10,308 nt of DNA from JAWLBW01 sp041687475 (GCA_041687475.1 JAWLBW010000157.1:1-10308); one strand, 5' to 3'; shown: positions 1 through 6,544, numbered from the stretch's first letter. Notes: a model not told the origin generated them from the sequence alone. Numbers and translations: made by a program.

Positions 1-159
1 CTGGGACGGTTGTTCACCCGGCTCGAAAAGGAGTCTCGCGTGCTTGGATGCCACGATGAAACAGGTGTGCTTTTTGCTTCCCTTCTCGCAGTTACCCGGG
101 ATACATCGGCGCCGACGCAGCAGGTTGCCCCGCTTTGTCGTGCTAAACTGGAGCCGTGG

Positions 160-657
160 ATGTCATCTCTTTACGATTCGCGGAAATACGTTAAACGACT
201 TACCGAGGCAGGTATGCCCGAGTCACAGGCCGATATTCTGGCGAGTGAAAATCTGTTGCTGATTGCCGAGCATCTGGCGACCAAGGACGACATCAGAAAG
301 CTGGAATTCAAGCTTGAGTCCCTGGATGAGAGACTGAACGGTCGAATTAACAGCCTCGATGCCCGACTGAGCAGTCAAATCGACAGCCTCGACGCCCGGC
401 TGAGCAGTCAAATCGACAGCCTCGACGCCCGGCTGAGCGGTCGAATCGACAGCCTCGACGACAGAATCAGTGGTCAGAATTCCAGCCTCGACGCCAAACT
501 CAGCGGCCTGGACGCCAGGCTAAGCAGTCAAATCGACAGTCTTGACGCCAAGCTGAGCGGTCGCATGGACGCCCTTGAGTCGAGGATTATCGCCAAGCTG
601 GGTGGGTTGATAGTGGCGACCGTGGCGACCGCGACTGCGATTCTCAAGTTTTTGTAG
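160..657 (+). CDS. DUF1640-like coiled-coil protein with C-terminal membrane anchor
   Basis: 165 residues. The N-terminal part (about residues 5-50, containing YDSRKYVKRLTEAGM and EHLATKDD) is typical of the DUF1640/CCDC90-like family as I remember it: a short helical head, a long coiled coil and one C-terminal transmembrane helix. Residues 54-137 are an uninterrupted run of 11-residue units of the type SLDARLSSQID, predicted to form a hendecad coiled coil. Residues about 146-165 are hydrophobic and close the protein as a membrane anchor. The frame is open back to a TTG at 10, but ATG 160 is preferred: GGAG lies at 150-153 and the family-like head begins exactly there. The role is unknown; family members are thought to be scaffold-like membrane proteins. 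The acidic/basic alternation is consistent with self-association. Confident it is a gene, moderately confident of the family. Confidence 0.8.
   Translation: MSSLYDSRKYVKRLTEAGMPESQADILASENLLLIAEHLATKDDIRKLEFKLESLDERLNGRINSLDARLSSQIDSLDARLSSQIDSLDARLSGRIDSLDDRISGQNSSLDAKLSGLDARLSSQIDSLDAKLSGRMDALESRIIAKLGGLIVATVATATAILKFL
319..570 (+). repeat. 33-bp in-frame tandem repeats encoding 11-residue coiled-coil units
   Basis: About seven and a half copies of a 33-bp unit. Copies at 352-384, 385-417 and 418-450 are nearly identical at DNA level, differing at a few third positions and at the SSQ/SGR variant; flanking copies are more diverged. One unit (residues 109-116) is 8 residues and its neighbour (117-126) is 10, so the pair spans 18 residues instead of 22. 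The similarity of the central copies indicates recent expansion by slippage or unequal recombination. Confidence 0.9.
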
Positions 658-709
658 GAGCCGATTCGGAGCTGGACGAAATCCAGCTGACCAACAGCTT
701 TTCTGCAAC

Positions 710-958
710 GTGGAGCCCGGCAGACTTGAGCAAGAGCACCTGGCCACCAAAGGCGACTTCAAGGAGTTCGAGTCTTCCCTGAACGCGAAGCTCGACACCC
801 TGGATGCCGGACTCAGCGGCCGGATGAGTGCACTCGAATCCAAAGTGAACTCCCTCGAAACGAGCATGAAGGCGCTTGAGTCAAGAGTCATTGCCAAGCT
901 CAGCCTTGTCATCGCTGCGATGCTGGCAGCCATGACAGCCATTCAAAAGCTGGTCTAG
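710..958 (+). CDS. Truncated DUF1640-like paralogue, possibly a pseudogene
   Basis: 82 residues from a GTG start. It matches the C-terminal half of the gene just upstream: EHLATKGDF against EHLATKDDI, a coiled coil of 7- and 11-residue units (about residues 20-60), then ALESRVIAKL against ALESRIIAKL and a hydrophobic tail (about 63-82). The conserved N-terminal head is missing. DNA at about 668-709 still resembles the lost part (AGRNPADQQL in frame against AGMPESQADIL), so an N-terminally eroded tandem duplicate is likely. No Shine-Dalgarno is visible before GTG 710 and no better start exists, so translation is doubtful. It begins 52 bp after the stop of the intact copy and could be read from the same transcript. 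If translated it would be a short membrane-anchored coiled coil able to pair with its neighbour. Confidence 0.5.
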   Translation: MEPGRLEQEHLATKGDFKEFESSLNAKLDTLDAGLSGRMSALESKVNSLETSMKALESRVIAKLSLVIAAMLAAMTAIQKLV

Positions 959-1117
959 CAGTTTCAGCTTTGTGCATGCCCTCAGGTTGGGGCAGAGAGT
1001 TTGGGAGACTGAGATAAGATTCGGAAAAGTCACTTAGGCGTCGGGTCAAGCTCAACAATGCGTTCGGTACTCTCGCGCCGACTTAGATGCGGCTTCTACA
1101 CATATTTCACTGCAAGA

Positions 1118-1134
1118 GCCGGCTGAAAGCCGGC
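1118..1134. repeat. GC-rich hairpin, REP-like
   Basis: Perfect inverted repeat GCCGGC-TGAAA-GCCGGC with a 5-nt loop, lying between convergent genes. No T-run follows on either strand, so it is not a textbook intrinsic terminator. The form (short perfect stem, small A-rich loop, intergenic) recalls dispersed REP-type palindromes, but copy number cannot be judged from one window. Confidence 0.55.
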
Positions 1135-1202
1135 GGACCAGATAACGGAATGTCCCCGTGCATCCATCGTCTGATTTCAGGCCAGATTTCACAGGTCACA
1201 GG

Positions 1203-1221
1203 CGTGCACCCGTGCTGCACG
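1203..1221. repeat. Inverted repeat downstream of the amidase
   Basis: CGTGCA-N7-TGCACG, a perfect 6-bp stem lying 43-61 nt beyond the amidase stop on the minus strand. It could act as a 3'-end stabilising hairpin. There is no T-tract, so terminator function is uncertain. Confidence 0.35.
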
Positions 1222-1225
1222 AAAC

Positions 1226-1267
1226 CTCTCACCTCTCACCTCTCACCTATCACCTATCACCTATCAC
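1226..1267. repeat. Heptanucleotide tandem array (3 x CTCTCAC + 3 x CTATCAC)
   Basis: Six perfect head-to-tail 7-bp units over 42 bp. The first three are CTCTCAC and the last three CTATCAC, differing only at the third base. The last unit (1261-1267) contains the TGA stop of the amidase (TCA at 1264-1266 on the plus strand). Such heptamer arrays usually expand by slippage and vary between strains. Confidence 0.95.
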
Positions 1268-2760
1268 GCCGTCCGCCCGTCCGGCCGCCTCCCGAACCAC
1301 GGCCGCGCCTGCTCCAACTGCGCCGCCAGCGCAAACAGCGTGGCTTCGTCGCCGAAGGGGGCCACGAACTGCGAGCCGATCGGTAGCCCTTCAGGCGTCC
1401 AGTGCAGGGGAACCGACATGGCCGGTTGGCCGGTCAGGTTCGCCAGCTGGGTAAACGGGGTCTTCGCAAGGCTTTGCTCGGCCATGCTGTCGATGATGCC
1501 GGTTCGCACGGCAACAGGCGCCAGCTTGAGCTGATTCACGAGCACCGTGCCGAGCTTCTGAAAGCCCCTGGGTTGCAGCTCGCCGCAGCGCACCGGTGGC
1601 TCGGCCGTCGTGGGAATGAGGTAGAGGTCGCAGGTTTCGTGGAAGGCCGCCATTCCCCTTGCGAAGTTGTTCCAGCCCCAGTGCGAGTGCACGTACACAC
1701 CGGCCGGCAGGGCTTCGCCCAGACGGGCCAGCGTTTCGGTCAACGGTTCGACCTTCTTGCTGCTGCCCTTGCCGACATGATGTTCGAGCCAGCGCAGTTC
1801 GGCAGCCACCTGGCCCATGTACATCGTGAGGTAGGCGGTGGCCACGGCCTTGCCGTCGACCGGTTGCTTGACCGGTTCAACCGTATGCCCGAGTTCCTCG
1901 AGAAGCCTGGCGGTATTTTCGACGGCGCGCACGCATTCACGGTCGACCTTCGTGCCGAGGGGAGACTCGGTGTTGAAGCCAATGCGCAGTTTGCGGGGCG
2001 GCTTGTCGATTTCCTTCAGGTACGCCCGCCTGGGCCGAGCAATGTGGTAGGGAGCGCCCGATTCATGACCGGCGACCGCGTCGAGCATGGCTGCGCTGTC
2101 GCGTACCGAGCGGCAGAGAATGTGGCTCTGGCCCGCGCCGTCCCAGATTTCGCCCTCCATCGGTCCGGTGGGAACTCTTCCCCGTGTGGGCTTGAGGCCG
2201 AACAGGCCGCAGTGCGCGCCGGGAATACGAATAGAGCCGCCGCCGTCGCTGGCCGAGGCCATGGGCGCAAATCCGGCCGCCACCGCCGCTCCCGATCCGC
2301 CGCTCGAACCGCCGGGAACACGGCTGGTGTCCCAGGGATTACGGGTCGTGCCGAAAGCGTGCGGTTCGGTAATGGCGAGCAGACCGAATTCAGGCGTGTT
2401 CGTGCGCCCGAAAAATACCACCCCCGTCTTGCGGAATCGCTTGGTGAGCTCGGCGTCGTAGTCGGGCACGTAGTCGCGCATCGACGCGGAGCCGTTGGTC
2501 ATGCGCACGCCCTTTTCCGCATGGTGCAGGTCTTTCAGCAGGAACGGAACGCCGGTGAAGGGGCCGTTGGGCAACTTGCCCTTCACGTATTCGCGGGCCT
2601 GGTCGTACGTCTTGGTGATGACCGCGTTCAACTTCGGGTTGCCGGCTTCTGTGCGGCTGATCGCCTCTTCGAGTAGTTCGGCGGGGGCGACTTCCTTCTT
2701 GCGAACCAATTCGGCAAGACCCAGTCCGTCGTAGCGATCGTATTCCTTGAAACCGGCCAT
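1264..2760 (-). CDS. Amidase-signature family hydrolase
   Basis: 498 residues, normal length for an amidase-signature enzyme, which hydrolyses a carboxamide via a Ser-cisSer-Lys triad. All three residues are visible: Lys76 in GVPFLLKD, cis-Ser152 in PGGSSGGS and nucleophile Ser176 in DGGGSIRIPG, with the 24-residue Ser-Ser spacing typical of the family, followed by CGLFGLKPTRGRVP. No signal peptide is seen, so it is probably cytoplasmic. The sequence style (YDGLGLAELVRKKEVAPAELLEEAI at the start, ARPWFGRRP at the end) resembles stand-alone amidases near 6-aminohexanoate-cyclic-dimer hydrolase rather than GatA; no gatB or gatC adjoins. The substrate is not predictable. Two ATGs are adjacent; ATG 2760 sits 7 nt from GGAG while ATG 2763 sits only 4 nt away, so 2760 is preferred. 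It has its own promoter-like element and is separated from the upstream hydrolase by over 110 bp. Confidence 0.93.
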   Translation of the reverse strand: MAGFKEYDRYDGLGLAELVRKKEVAPAELLEEAISRTEAGNPKLNAVITKTYDQAREYVKGKLPNGPFTGVPFLLKDLHHAEKGVRMTNGSASMRDYVPDYDAELTKRFRKTGVVFFGRTNTPEFGLLAITEPHAFGTTRNPWDTSRVPGGSSGGSGAAVAAGFAPMASASDGGGSIRIPGAHCGLFGLKPTRGRVPTGPMEGEIWDGAGQSHILCRSVRDSAAMLDAVAGHESGAPYHIARPRRAYLKEIDKPPRKLRIGFNTESPLGTKVDRECVRAVENTARLLEELGHTVEPVKQPVDGKAVATAYLTMYMGQVAAELRWLEHHVGKGSSKKVEPLTETLARLGEALPAGVYVHSHWGWNNFARGMAAFHETCDLYLIPTTAEPPVRCGELQPRGFQKLGTVLVNQLKLAPVAVRTGIIDSMAEQSLAKTPFTQLANLTGQPAMSVPLHWTPEGLPIGSQFVAPFGDEATLFALAAQLEQARPWFGRRPDGRTA

Positions 2761-2792
2761 CATGCGACTCCACTTGGAAGAGGGAAAAGGGT

Positions 2793-2821
2793 AGTATACC
2801 GCTCAGCCGGGTGGCATGCAT
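2793..2821 (-). promoter_or_regulatory. Candidate promoter of the amidase
   Basis: On the minus strand TATACT (2798-2793) matches the -10 consensus at five of six positions and is preceded, at a 17-bp spacer, by ATGCAT (2821-2816). The upstream hexamer does not fit TTGACA. The same hexamer at the same spacing precedes another TATACT before the acyltransferase, which raises its credibility. The leader would be about 25 nt, ending in GTGGAG before the ATG. Confidence 0.4.
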
Positions 2822-2875
2822 GAAGAGGAGAGTCGCAGGCGGTGTCGGGGGGGTGAGCCGGAAGCCTGGCTGCTC

Positions 2876-3976
2876 CTATTTCTTCCATCCCGCAGTCTTG
2901 TTTTCGGCCTGGAGCAACGTCTCGGCCACAGCCTCGCCGACACGTGCCAGCGTTGCTTCGGCCTGGTCGAAATCGGGAAATTTCTCCATGCAGGCAGCGA
3001 TGACGATGCTGCGGTCGCCGTCGTCGCCGGAGTCGGGCCCGGGGGTGGAACGTATGACGCCGACATTGCAGATGCGGGCCAACTGCGTGCCCGTTTTCTG
3101 GGCGAAACGAACGTCGGCGGGCAATCCGGCTTTAATGCGATGCTCACCGGTGTCCATGGCCTCCATCCACCCGAGCAGGCGCTGGGTGTTCGGGGGCGAG
3201 AGAAGCTCGCCGCCGACCAGCCGTTCGAGCAAGCGTCCGAAAGCCGTGAGCGTGCCCGAGTTCCGTTTACGTTCATAATAATTCTCGAAGGCAGCCTCGA
3301 TGCTCGGCAGGCGAAGTTCCTCAGGCGGCACGTCCAGGGTCTTGCGTAACGCCTCGAGGCGGTCGGGTCCGGGCGCCGCATTCTTCAGTCGAACGAAATC
3401 CATGTTGTCGAGTCGGGTCACGCCGGTGTGCAATTCGGCGTAGGCGTCGTAGCGCACCTGCAGAATGGTGGTAAGGGTGCCGAAGCCGTTTTCGACCATT
3501 CGCGTGCGTATCTGCTTGTTGAGATCGTCTTCGCCCAGCAGGCGTATGAGCATGTCGGCCGCCGTGCTGTCGCTGTGAACCAGCATTTCCTCGAGAAGTT
3601 CGCCCACGGTAAAGGTTGCACCGGGGTCGATCCAGAGCAGACGGCCCGATCCGTCGACGTAGTCGCTTTCCTCGAGGGTGAGTTTTGTGTCGAGGCTGAG
3701 TTGCCCCTGTTCGACTCGCTGCAGCACGGCAACGGCAACGGGCACCTTGGTGGTCGAGGCAAGGTACCAGGGCCGGTCGGCTTCGTGTGCGACAACCTGC
3801 CCGTCGCTCATGCGCTTGATATACACGCCCAGGTGCCCCGGCGTAGCCTCGTCGAGGGCGGCAATCCGGTCTTCAAGTTCACCGAGCGGATCGTTCCCGG
3901 TATCGGCCGCCGCGAGGGCTGGGGCGATCGACAGAGCGAGAGCAAGAAGCGGAATGCGCAATCGATTTCGAGCCAT
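2876..3976 (-). CDS. Exported class A beta-lactamase-like serine hydrolase
   Basis: 366 residues. A signal peptide is clear (MARNRLRIP, hydrophobic stretch, cleavage near ALA-AAD at about 22-24), so it acts in the periplasm. Penicillin-recognising motifs in order: SxxK as Ser74-Thr-Thr-Lys77, SDS at 135-137 where most class A enzymes have SDN, and KTG at 294-296. Unlike true class A beta-lactamases, no ExxLN deacylation motif follows the SDN position; instead there is a QVRYDAYAEL stretch and an enlarged segment of about 100 residues before the alpha/beta domain resumes. Cys303 and Cys329, in predicted neighbouring strands after KTG, recur in the paralogue and could form a disulfide. ATG 3976 is preceded by GAAGAGAGG and lies 17 bp after the paralogue's stop, so the two are co-transcribed. 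It could be a DD-peptidase, an esterase or a slow beta-lactamase; antibiotic resistance should not be assumed. Confidence 0.85.
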   Translation of the reverse strand: MARNRLRIPLLALALSIAPALAAADTGNDPLGELEDRIAALDEATPGHLGVYIKRMSDGQVVAHEADRPWYLASTTKVPVAVAVLQRVEQGQLSLDTKLTLEESDYVDGSGRLLWIDPGATFTVGELLEEMLVHSDSTAADMLIRLLGEDDLNKQIRTRMVENGFGTLTTILQVRYDAYAELHTGVTRLDNMDFVRLKNAAPGPDRLEALRKTLDVPPEELRLPSIEAAFENYYERKRNSGTLTAFGRLLERLVGGELLSPPNTQRLLGWMEAMDTGEHRIKAGLPADVRFAQKTGTQLARICNVGVIRSTPGPDSGDDGDRSIVIAACMEKFPDFDQAEATLARVGEAVAETLLQAENKTAGWKK

Positions 3977-3993
3977 GAACCTCTCTTCGTGTA

Positions 3994-5088
3994 TCAGTTC
4001 GGTTCGGTGAAGACGCCCGATTCGGACACCGCTTTTCCGACGGCGCGCATGGCGGCCTCGGCGCGGGCCACCGACCTCTCGTTCCGGCTGCAGACGGCGA
4101 TGAGAACCCGCCGGGGTTTGCCATCGGCAACTTCGTTCGCGTTCTCATTTCTCCACGCCATGCCGAAGTCGCACTGCCGCTTGTACTGCGTACCGGTTTT
4201 GTGGGCGAACTCGAATTCGGAACCAAGGCCTGCCCTGACCCGCAGCTTACCCGTTTCGACCCGCGTCATGACGTCGACGAGGTGGGCGGTCTGCGTGGGG
4301 GCGAGCAGGTTTCCACCCAGGGCTTTCTCGAGAAATCTGCCATAGGAGCGCAGCGGCGCCGAATTGAGTAGCCCGGCGTAGTAGGCGGCGAACGCGTCGT
4401 CGATGGTGGTCGTCGAAAAGGCGGCCGGTTTTACCTTCAACCGCTGGGCAAGTACTTCGACGCGGCGTACTTCATTGCGCTGTTTCTTGAGGGCGAAGAG
4501 GTCGGCGCTCGTCAAGCCGAAGGCGTTTTCGTGAAAGTAGCTGTAGACGTGGCGGCGCACGTCGGCCAGCGTGGTAATGGGCGCGAAGTCGGTAGCGTGG
4601 GATTGCACCAGCGCGTTGACGCGGTCGATTCCGACGAGACGAATGAGCACGTCGCTTGCCGTATTGTCGCTGTAAATCAGCATCTGTTCGAGCAGGTAGC
4701 GAATGCTTAGTCGGCTGCCCGGCGCATGCCAGTTCGTCTGTCCCGCGCCGTCGACATAATCCTGGGGCTGCAATTCGACCTTGGTTTCGAGGGTGTAACG
4801 ACCATCGGCCATCTGTCGAAGAAGCTCAACGGCAACCGGTATCTTGACGCCCGACGCCAGATACCACGGCTCGTCTGCGCGAAGCGATACGTCGAGTCCG
4901 CTCGAAACATCCTTGACGTATACCCCGAGTTCGCCGGGGTACGAGGCGTCGATGGCGGCCAGTTGTCGTTGCAGCTTTTCCTGCCACGGGGCGCGGGTGG
5001 CCGCGGTGGTCGATGCCTGCGCGGTAGAGGCGAGAAAGGAAAACAAGATGACGGTTACCAATGCTGTTACGAGTTTGCCTGTACCCAA
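3994..5088 (-). CDS. Exported class A beta-lactamase-like serine hydrolase, TTG start
   Basis: 364 residues, paralogous to the next gene downstream (shared PWYLAS, DYVDG, FAxKTGTQ). The frame stays open to 6027 only because it runs out of phase through the acyltransferase. TTG 5088 is chosen because it begins a textbook signal peptide (MGTGKL, hydrophobic VTALVTVILFSFLA, AQA cleavage near 25) and has AAAGG 7 nt upstream; the first in-frame ATG after it lies beyond the catalytic serine and cannot be the start. Motifs: Ser79-Gly-Val-Lys82, SDN at 140-142, KTG at 297-299, and the Cys306/Cys333 pair. No ExxLN is seen in the omega-loop region; VRRHVYSYFHENA stands in its place. It overlaps the 3' end of the acyltransferase by 22 bp, which suggests translational coupling. 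Periplasmic hydrolase or transpeptidase-like; substrate unknown. Confidence 0.85.
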   Translation of the reverse strand: MGTGKLVTALVTVILFSFLASTAQASTTAATRAPWQEKLQRQLAAIDASYPGELGVYVKDVSSGLDVSLRADEPWYLASGVKIPVAVELLRQMADGRYTLETKVELQPQDYVDGAGQTNWHAPGSRLSIRYLLEQMLIYSDNTASDVLIRLVGIDRVNALVQSHATDFAPITTLADVRRHVYSYFHENAFGLTSADLFALKKQRNEVRRVEVLAQRLKVKPAAFSTTTIDDAFAAYYAGLLNSAPLRSYGRFLEKALGGNLLAPTQTAHLVDVMTRVETGKLRVRAGLGSEFEFAHKTGTQYKRQCDFGMAWRNENANEVADGKPRRVLIAVCSRNERSVARAEAAMRAVGKAVSESGVFTEPN

Positions 5089-6209
5089 CGTGTAGCCTTT
5101 ATCCAGATGGCGGTTCCGATGATGGCGATTCCGGTCAGCGCGAGGGCGTAGCCGTATGAAATGCTGTGCCAGTAGTCGAGCAGATACCGGAAGACGATGA
5201 AGATGAGAAAGATGTGAAAGATGAACCCCTGCAGAGCGTTCTTGCCGATGACCGTGATCGGCGCGAGCCACACGGCCAGCTTTCTGCCGCCCAGCAGGGC
5301 CGCTGCCAGAATGAGCGAGGCGCCGCCGACGCTGAAGAGCATGAAGGGCGCTTCGGGTGGGTGTTTGCCTTCGTTCATGGCAATGGACCACAGGCGTTCG
5401 CCGATCTCCGACCACGAAACGGCTGTGAATACGCCCAGCAGAAGGACGCCGATGCCCCCGAACAGCAGGGTTACCCGCATTCTGCCGCCCGGCCGGCGGT
5501 AGTTTCGGGCGATGAAGTCGCCGGCGACCAGGCCCAGCAGTACCAGGGGCAGACGCGACAACTGCCCCCAGGTGTAATGGTCTTCGTGTTCGACCACCAG
5601 CGCCTGCAGCACGTCGGAGCCGAAGAAGTCGAAGTTCCGGTACAGCCACGCATAGGCGATGACAGCCAGCAGCGGACTGGCAAATTGCAAAACGGTAGGC
5701 GTCTTGCGCCAGAGGGGAAGTGCGAAGGGAATCCACATCAGGGCGATGGCGTAGAAGCCCAGAATTTCGACGTAAACGGGAAAGCCCCGGTACAGCAGTG
5801 CGTTCAGAATGGCGTCGGGTTCGTACAGGTGCACCATTTCGACAATGGTCAGCACCTTGTACCAGAAGAAGACCACGAGCGCGCGAATCAACAGCTTGCG
5901 TCGCCGCAACGGCCAGTCGGAGCCCGTCGTATGGGGAACGAAGGCAACGGCGAGCGCCACGCCGAAGACGAGAATGAAAAGCGACGACGAGAACTTGGTC
6001 ACCAGGTGAATGGGCACCATGCCCCACACCGGTATCTGGTCGAAGTCGAGCAGACCCTTGACCCCGTGACTGAGTATCATCAGGGTCACGGCCACGCCCC
6101 GCGCCAGGTCGATGGCGTCGATGCGCCCGACGGCGGGGCCCGCGGTGGCTATGCTGGTTTTGACCGGACGGCGATTTTCCGACCCGGACGTGAGCGCGCG
6201 GCTCGTCAC
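5067..6209 (-). CDS. Multi-pass acyltransferase-type membrane protein
   Basis: 380 residues with about nine to ten predicted membrane helices (roughly 40-50, 66-92, 106-126, 145-165, 172-190, 218-236, 247-265, 288-306, 325-345, 352-371). The opening RIDAIDLARGVAVTLMILSH (residues 29-48, key Asp34, Arg37, His48) is the hallmark of the wider acyltransferase-3 / OpgC / DUF1624-HGSNAT group, as is the later HPPEAPF (283-289) before a helix and the FHIFLIF segment (His332). These proteins move acyl groups across or at the inner membrane onto glycans or lipids; which subfamily and substrate is not decidable here. The GTG start at 6209 has a strong GGGGAGG just upstream. It is the first gene of the minus-strand unit, ahead of two exported serine hydrolases, which points to envelope modification. 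A basic cytoplasmic N-tail (residues 1-28) precedes the first helix. Confidence 0.8.
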   Translation of the reverse strand: MTSRALTSGSENRRPVKTSIATAGPAVGRIDAIDLARGVAVTLMILSHGVKGLLDFDQIPVWGMVPIHLVTKFSSSLFILVFGVALAVAFVPHTTGSDWPLRRRKLLIRALVVFFWYKVLTIVEMVHLYEPDAILNALLYRGFPVYVEILGFYAIALMWIPFALPLWRKTPTVLQFASPLLAVIAYAWLYRNFDFFGSDVLQALVVEHEDHYTWGQLSRLPLVLLGLVAGDFIARNYRRPGGRMRVTLLFGGIGVLLLGVFTAVSWSEIGERLWSIAMNEGKHPPEAPFMLFSVGGASLILAAALLGGRKLAVWLAPITVIGKNALQGFIFHIFLIFIVFRYLLDYWHSISYGYALALTGIAIIGTAIWIKATRWVQANS

Positions 6210-6341
6210 CTCACCTCCCCGAAACGGCGCCGGGGGCGTCGTTTCTCACTTTCGTCGACTGCGTACCTGCGTGTCTGCCGGCGGGCGATGACGGTAAACC
6301 GCCGCAGGGCACGCGGGTGGGCGTACTGCATGCACACCCCA

Positions 6342-6370
6342 AGTATAGGAGCAGTCAAACTACCATGCAT
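6342..6370 (-). promoter_or_regulatory. Candidate promoter of the acyltransferase-hydrolase operon
   Basis: Minus-strand TATACT (6347-6342) with ATGCAT (6370-6365) 17 bp upstream, the same pair and spacing as in front of the amidase. A TTGACT also occurs in the spacer but is only 5 bp from TATACT and cannot be its -35. The leader to GTG 6209 would be about 125 nt. Confidence 0.4.
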
Positions 6371-6544
6371 AGAGCCTGCCGGAAAGCCGTGGGCGCTTGC
6401 CGGGCGGGCCGTTGCCCGAGTACCGCGAACAAGGTGACGCCGACAGAATACACATCGGGTGCGCAGAGGGCGGTGCCGATGTTTCTCGCGTCAGGCAAGC
6501 CCTGGTTGCCACGAATATCCGATTTGTCGTGCAGCCCGGCGCTG

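Larger units (their letters stand above)
959..1263. other. Gene-free convergent intergenic region
   Basis: About 305 bp between the plus-strand coiled-coil genes and the minus-strand amidase. No convincing coding sequence is present; short frames here have no start signal or family resemblance. It holds a GC-rich hairpin (1118-1134), a 6-bp inverted repeat (1203-1221) and a 7-bp tandem array (1226-1267). No clear T-tract terminator is visible in either direction. Confidence 0.7.

Noticed and set aside
141..149. Extended -10 (TGC-TAAACT) before the coiled-coil gene
   Set aside because: It would place the transcript start only a few bases before ATG 160 and leave the GGAG outside the message; no fitting -35 is seen.
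10..159. Upstream start of the DUF1640-like gene at TTG 10
   Set aside because: The added 50 residues show no family resemblance and there is no ribosome site, whereas ATG 160 has GGAG and begins the conserved head.
319..570. CRISPR-like array
   Set aside because: The 33-bp units are contiguous with no spacers and stay in frame inside a coding sequence.
1402..2676. 424-codon plus-strand open frame opposite the amidase
   Set aside because: It is the mirror of a GC-rich gene with a complete catalytic triad; it is rich in Arg, Gly and Ala, with no domain or ribosome site.
2847..2853. Run of seven G as a phase-variable tract
   Set aside because: It lies between genes, outside either promoter hexamer, and no frame depends on it.
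5089..6027. Upstream extension of the first serine hydrolase giving a 677-residue fusion
   Set aside because: The extra part is an out-of-phase reading of the acyltransferase; the signal peptide at TTG 5088 shows where the real protein begins.
5166..6437. 423-codon plus-strand open frame opposite the acyltransferase
   Set aside because: Very Gln/His/Glu/Arg-rich translation, as expected from the antisense of a hydrophobic membrane protein; no recognisable family.
6494..6510. GGCAA-N7-TTGCC stem
   Set aside because: Only a 5-bp stem in GC-rich sequence with no T-tract or gene end nearby; expected by chance.
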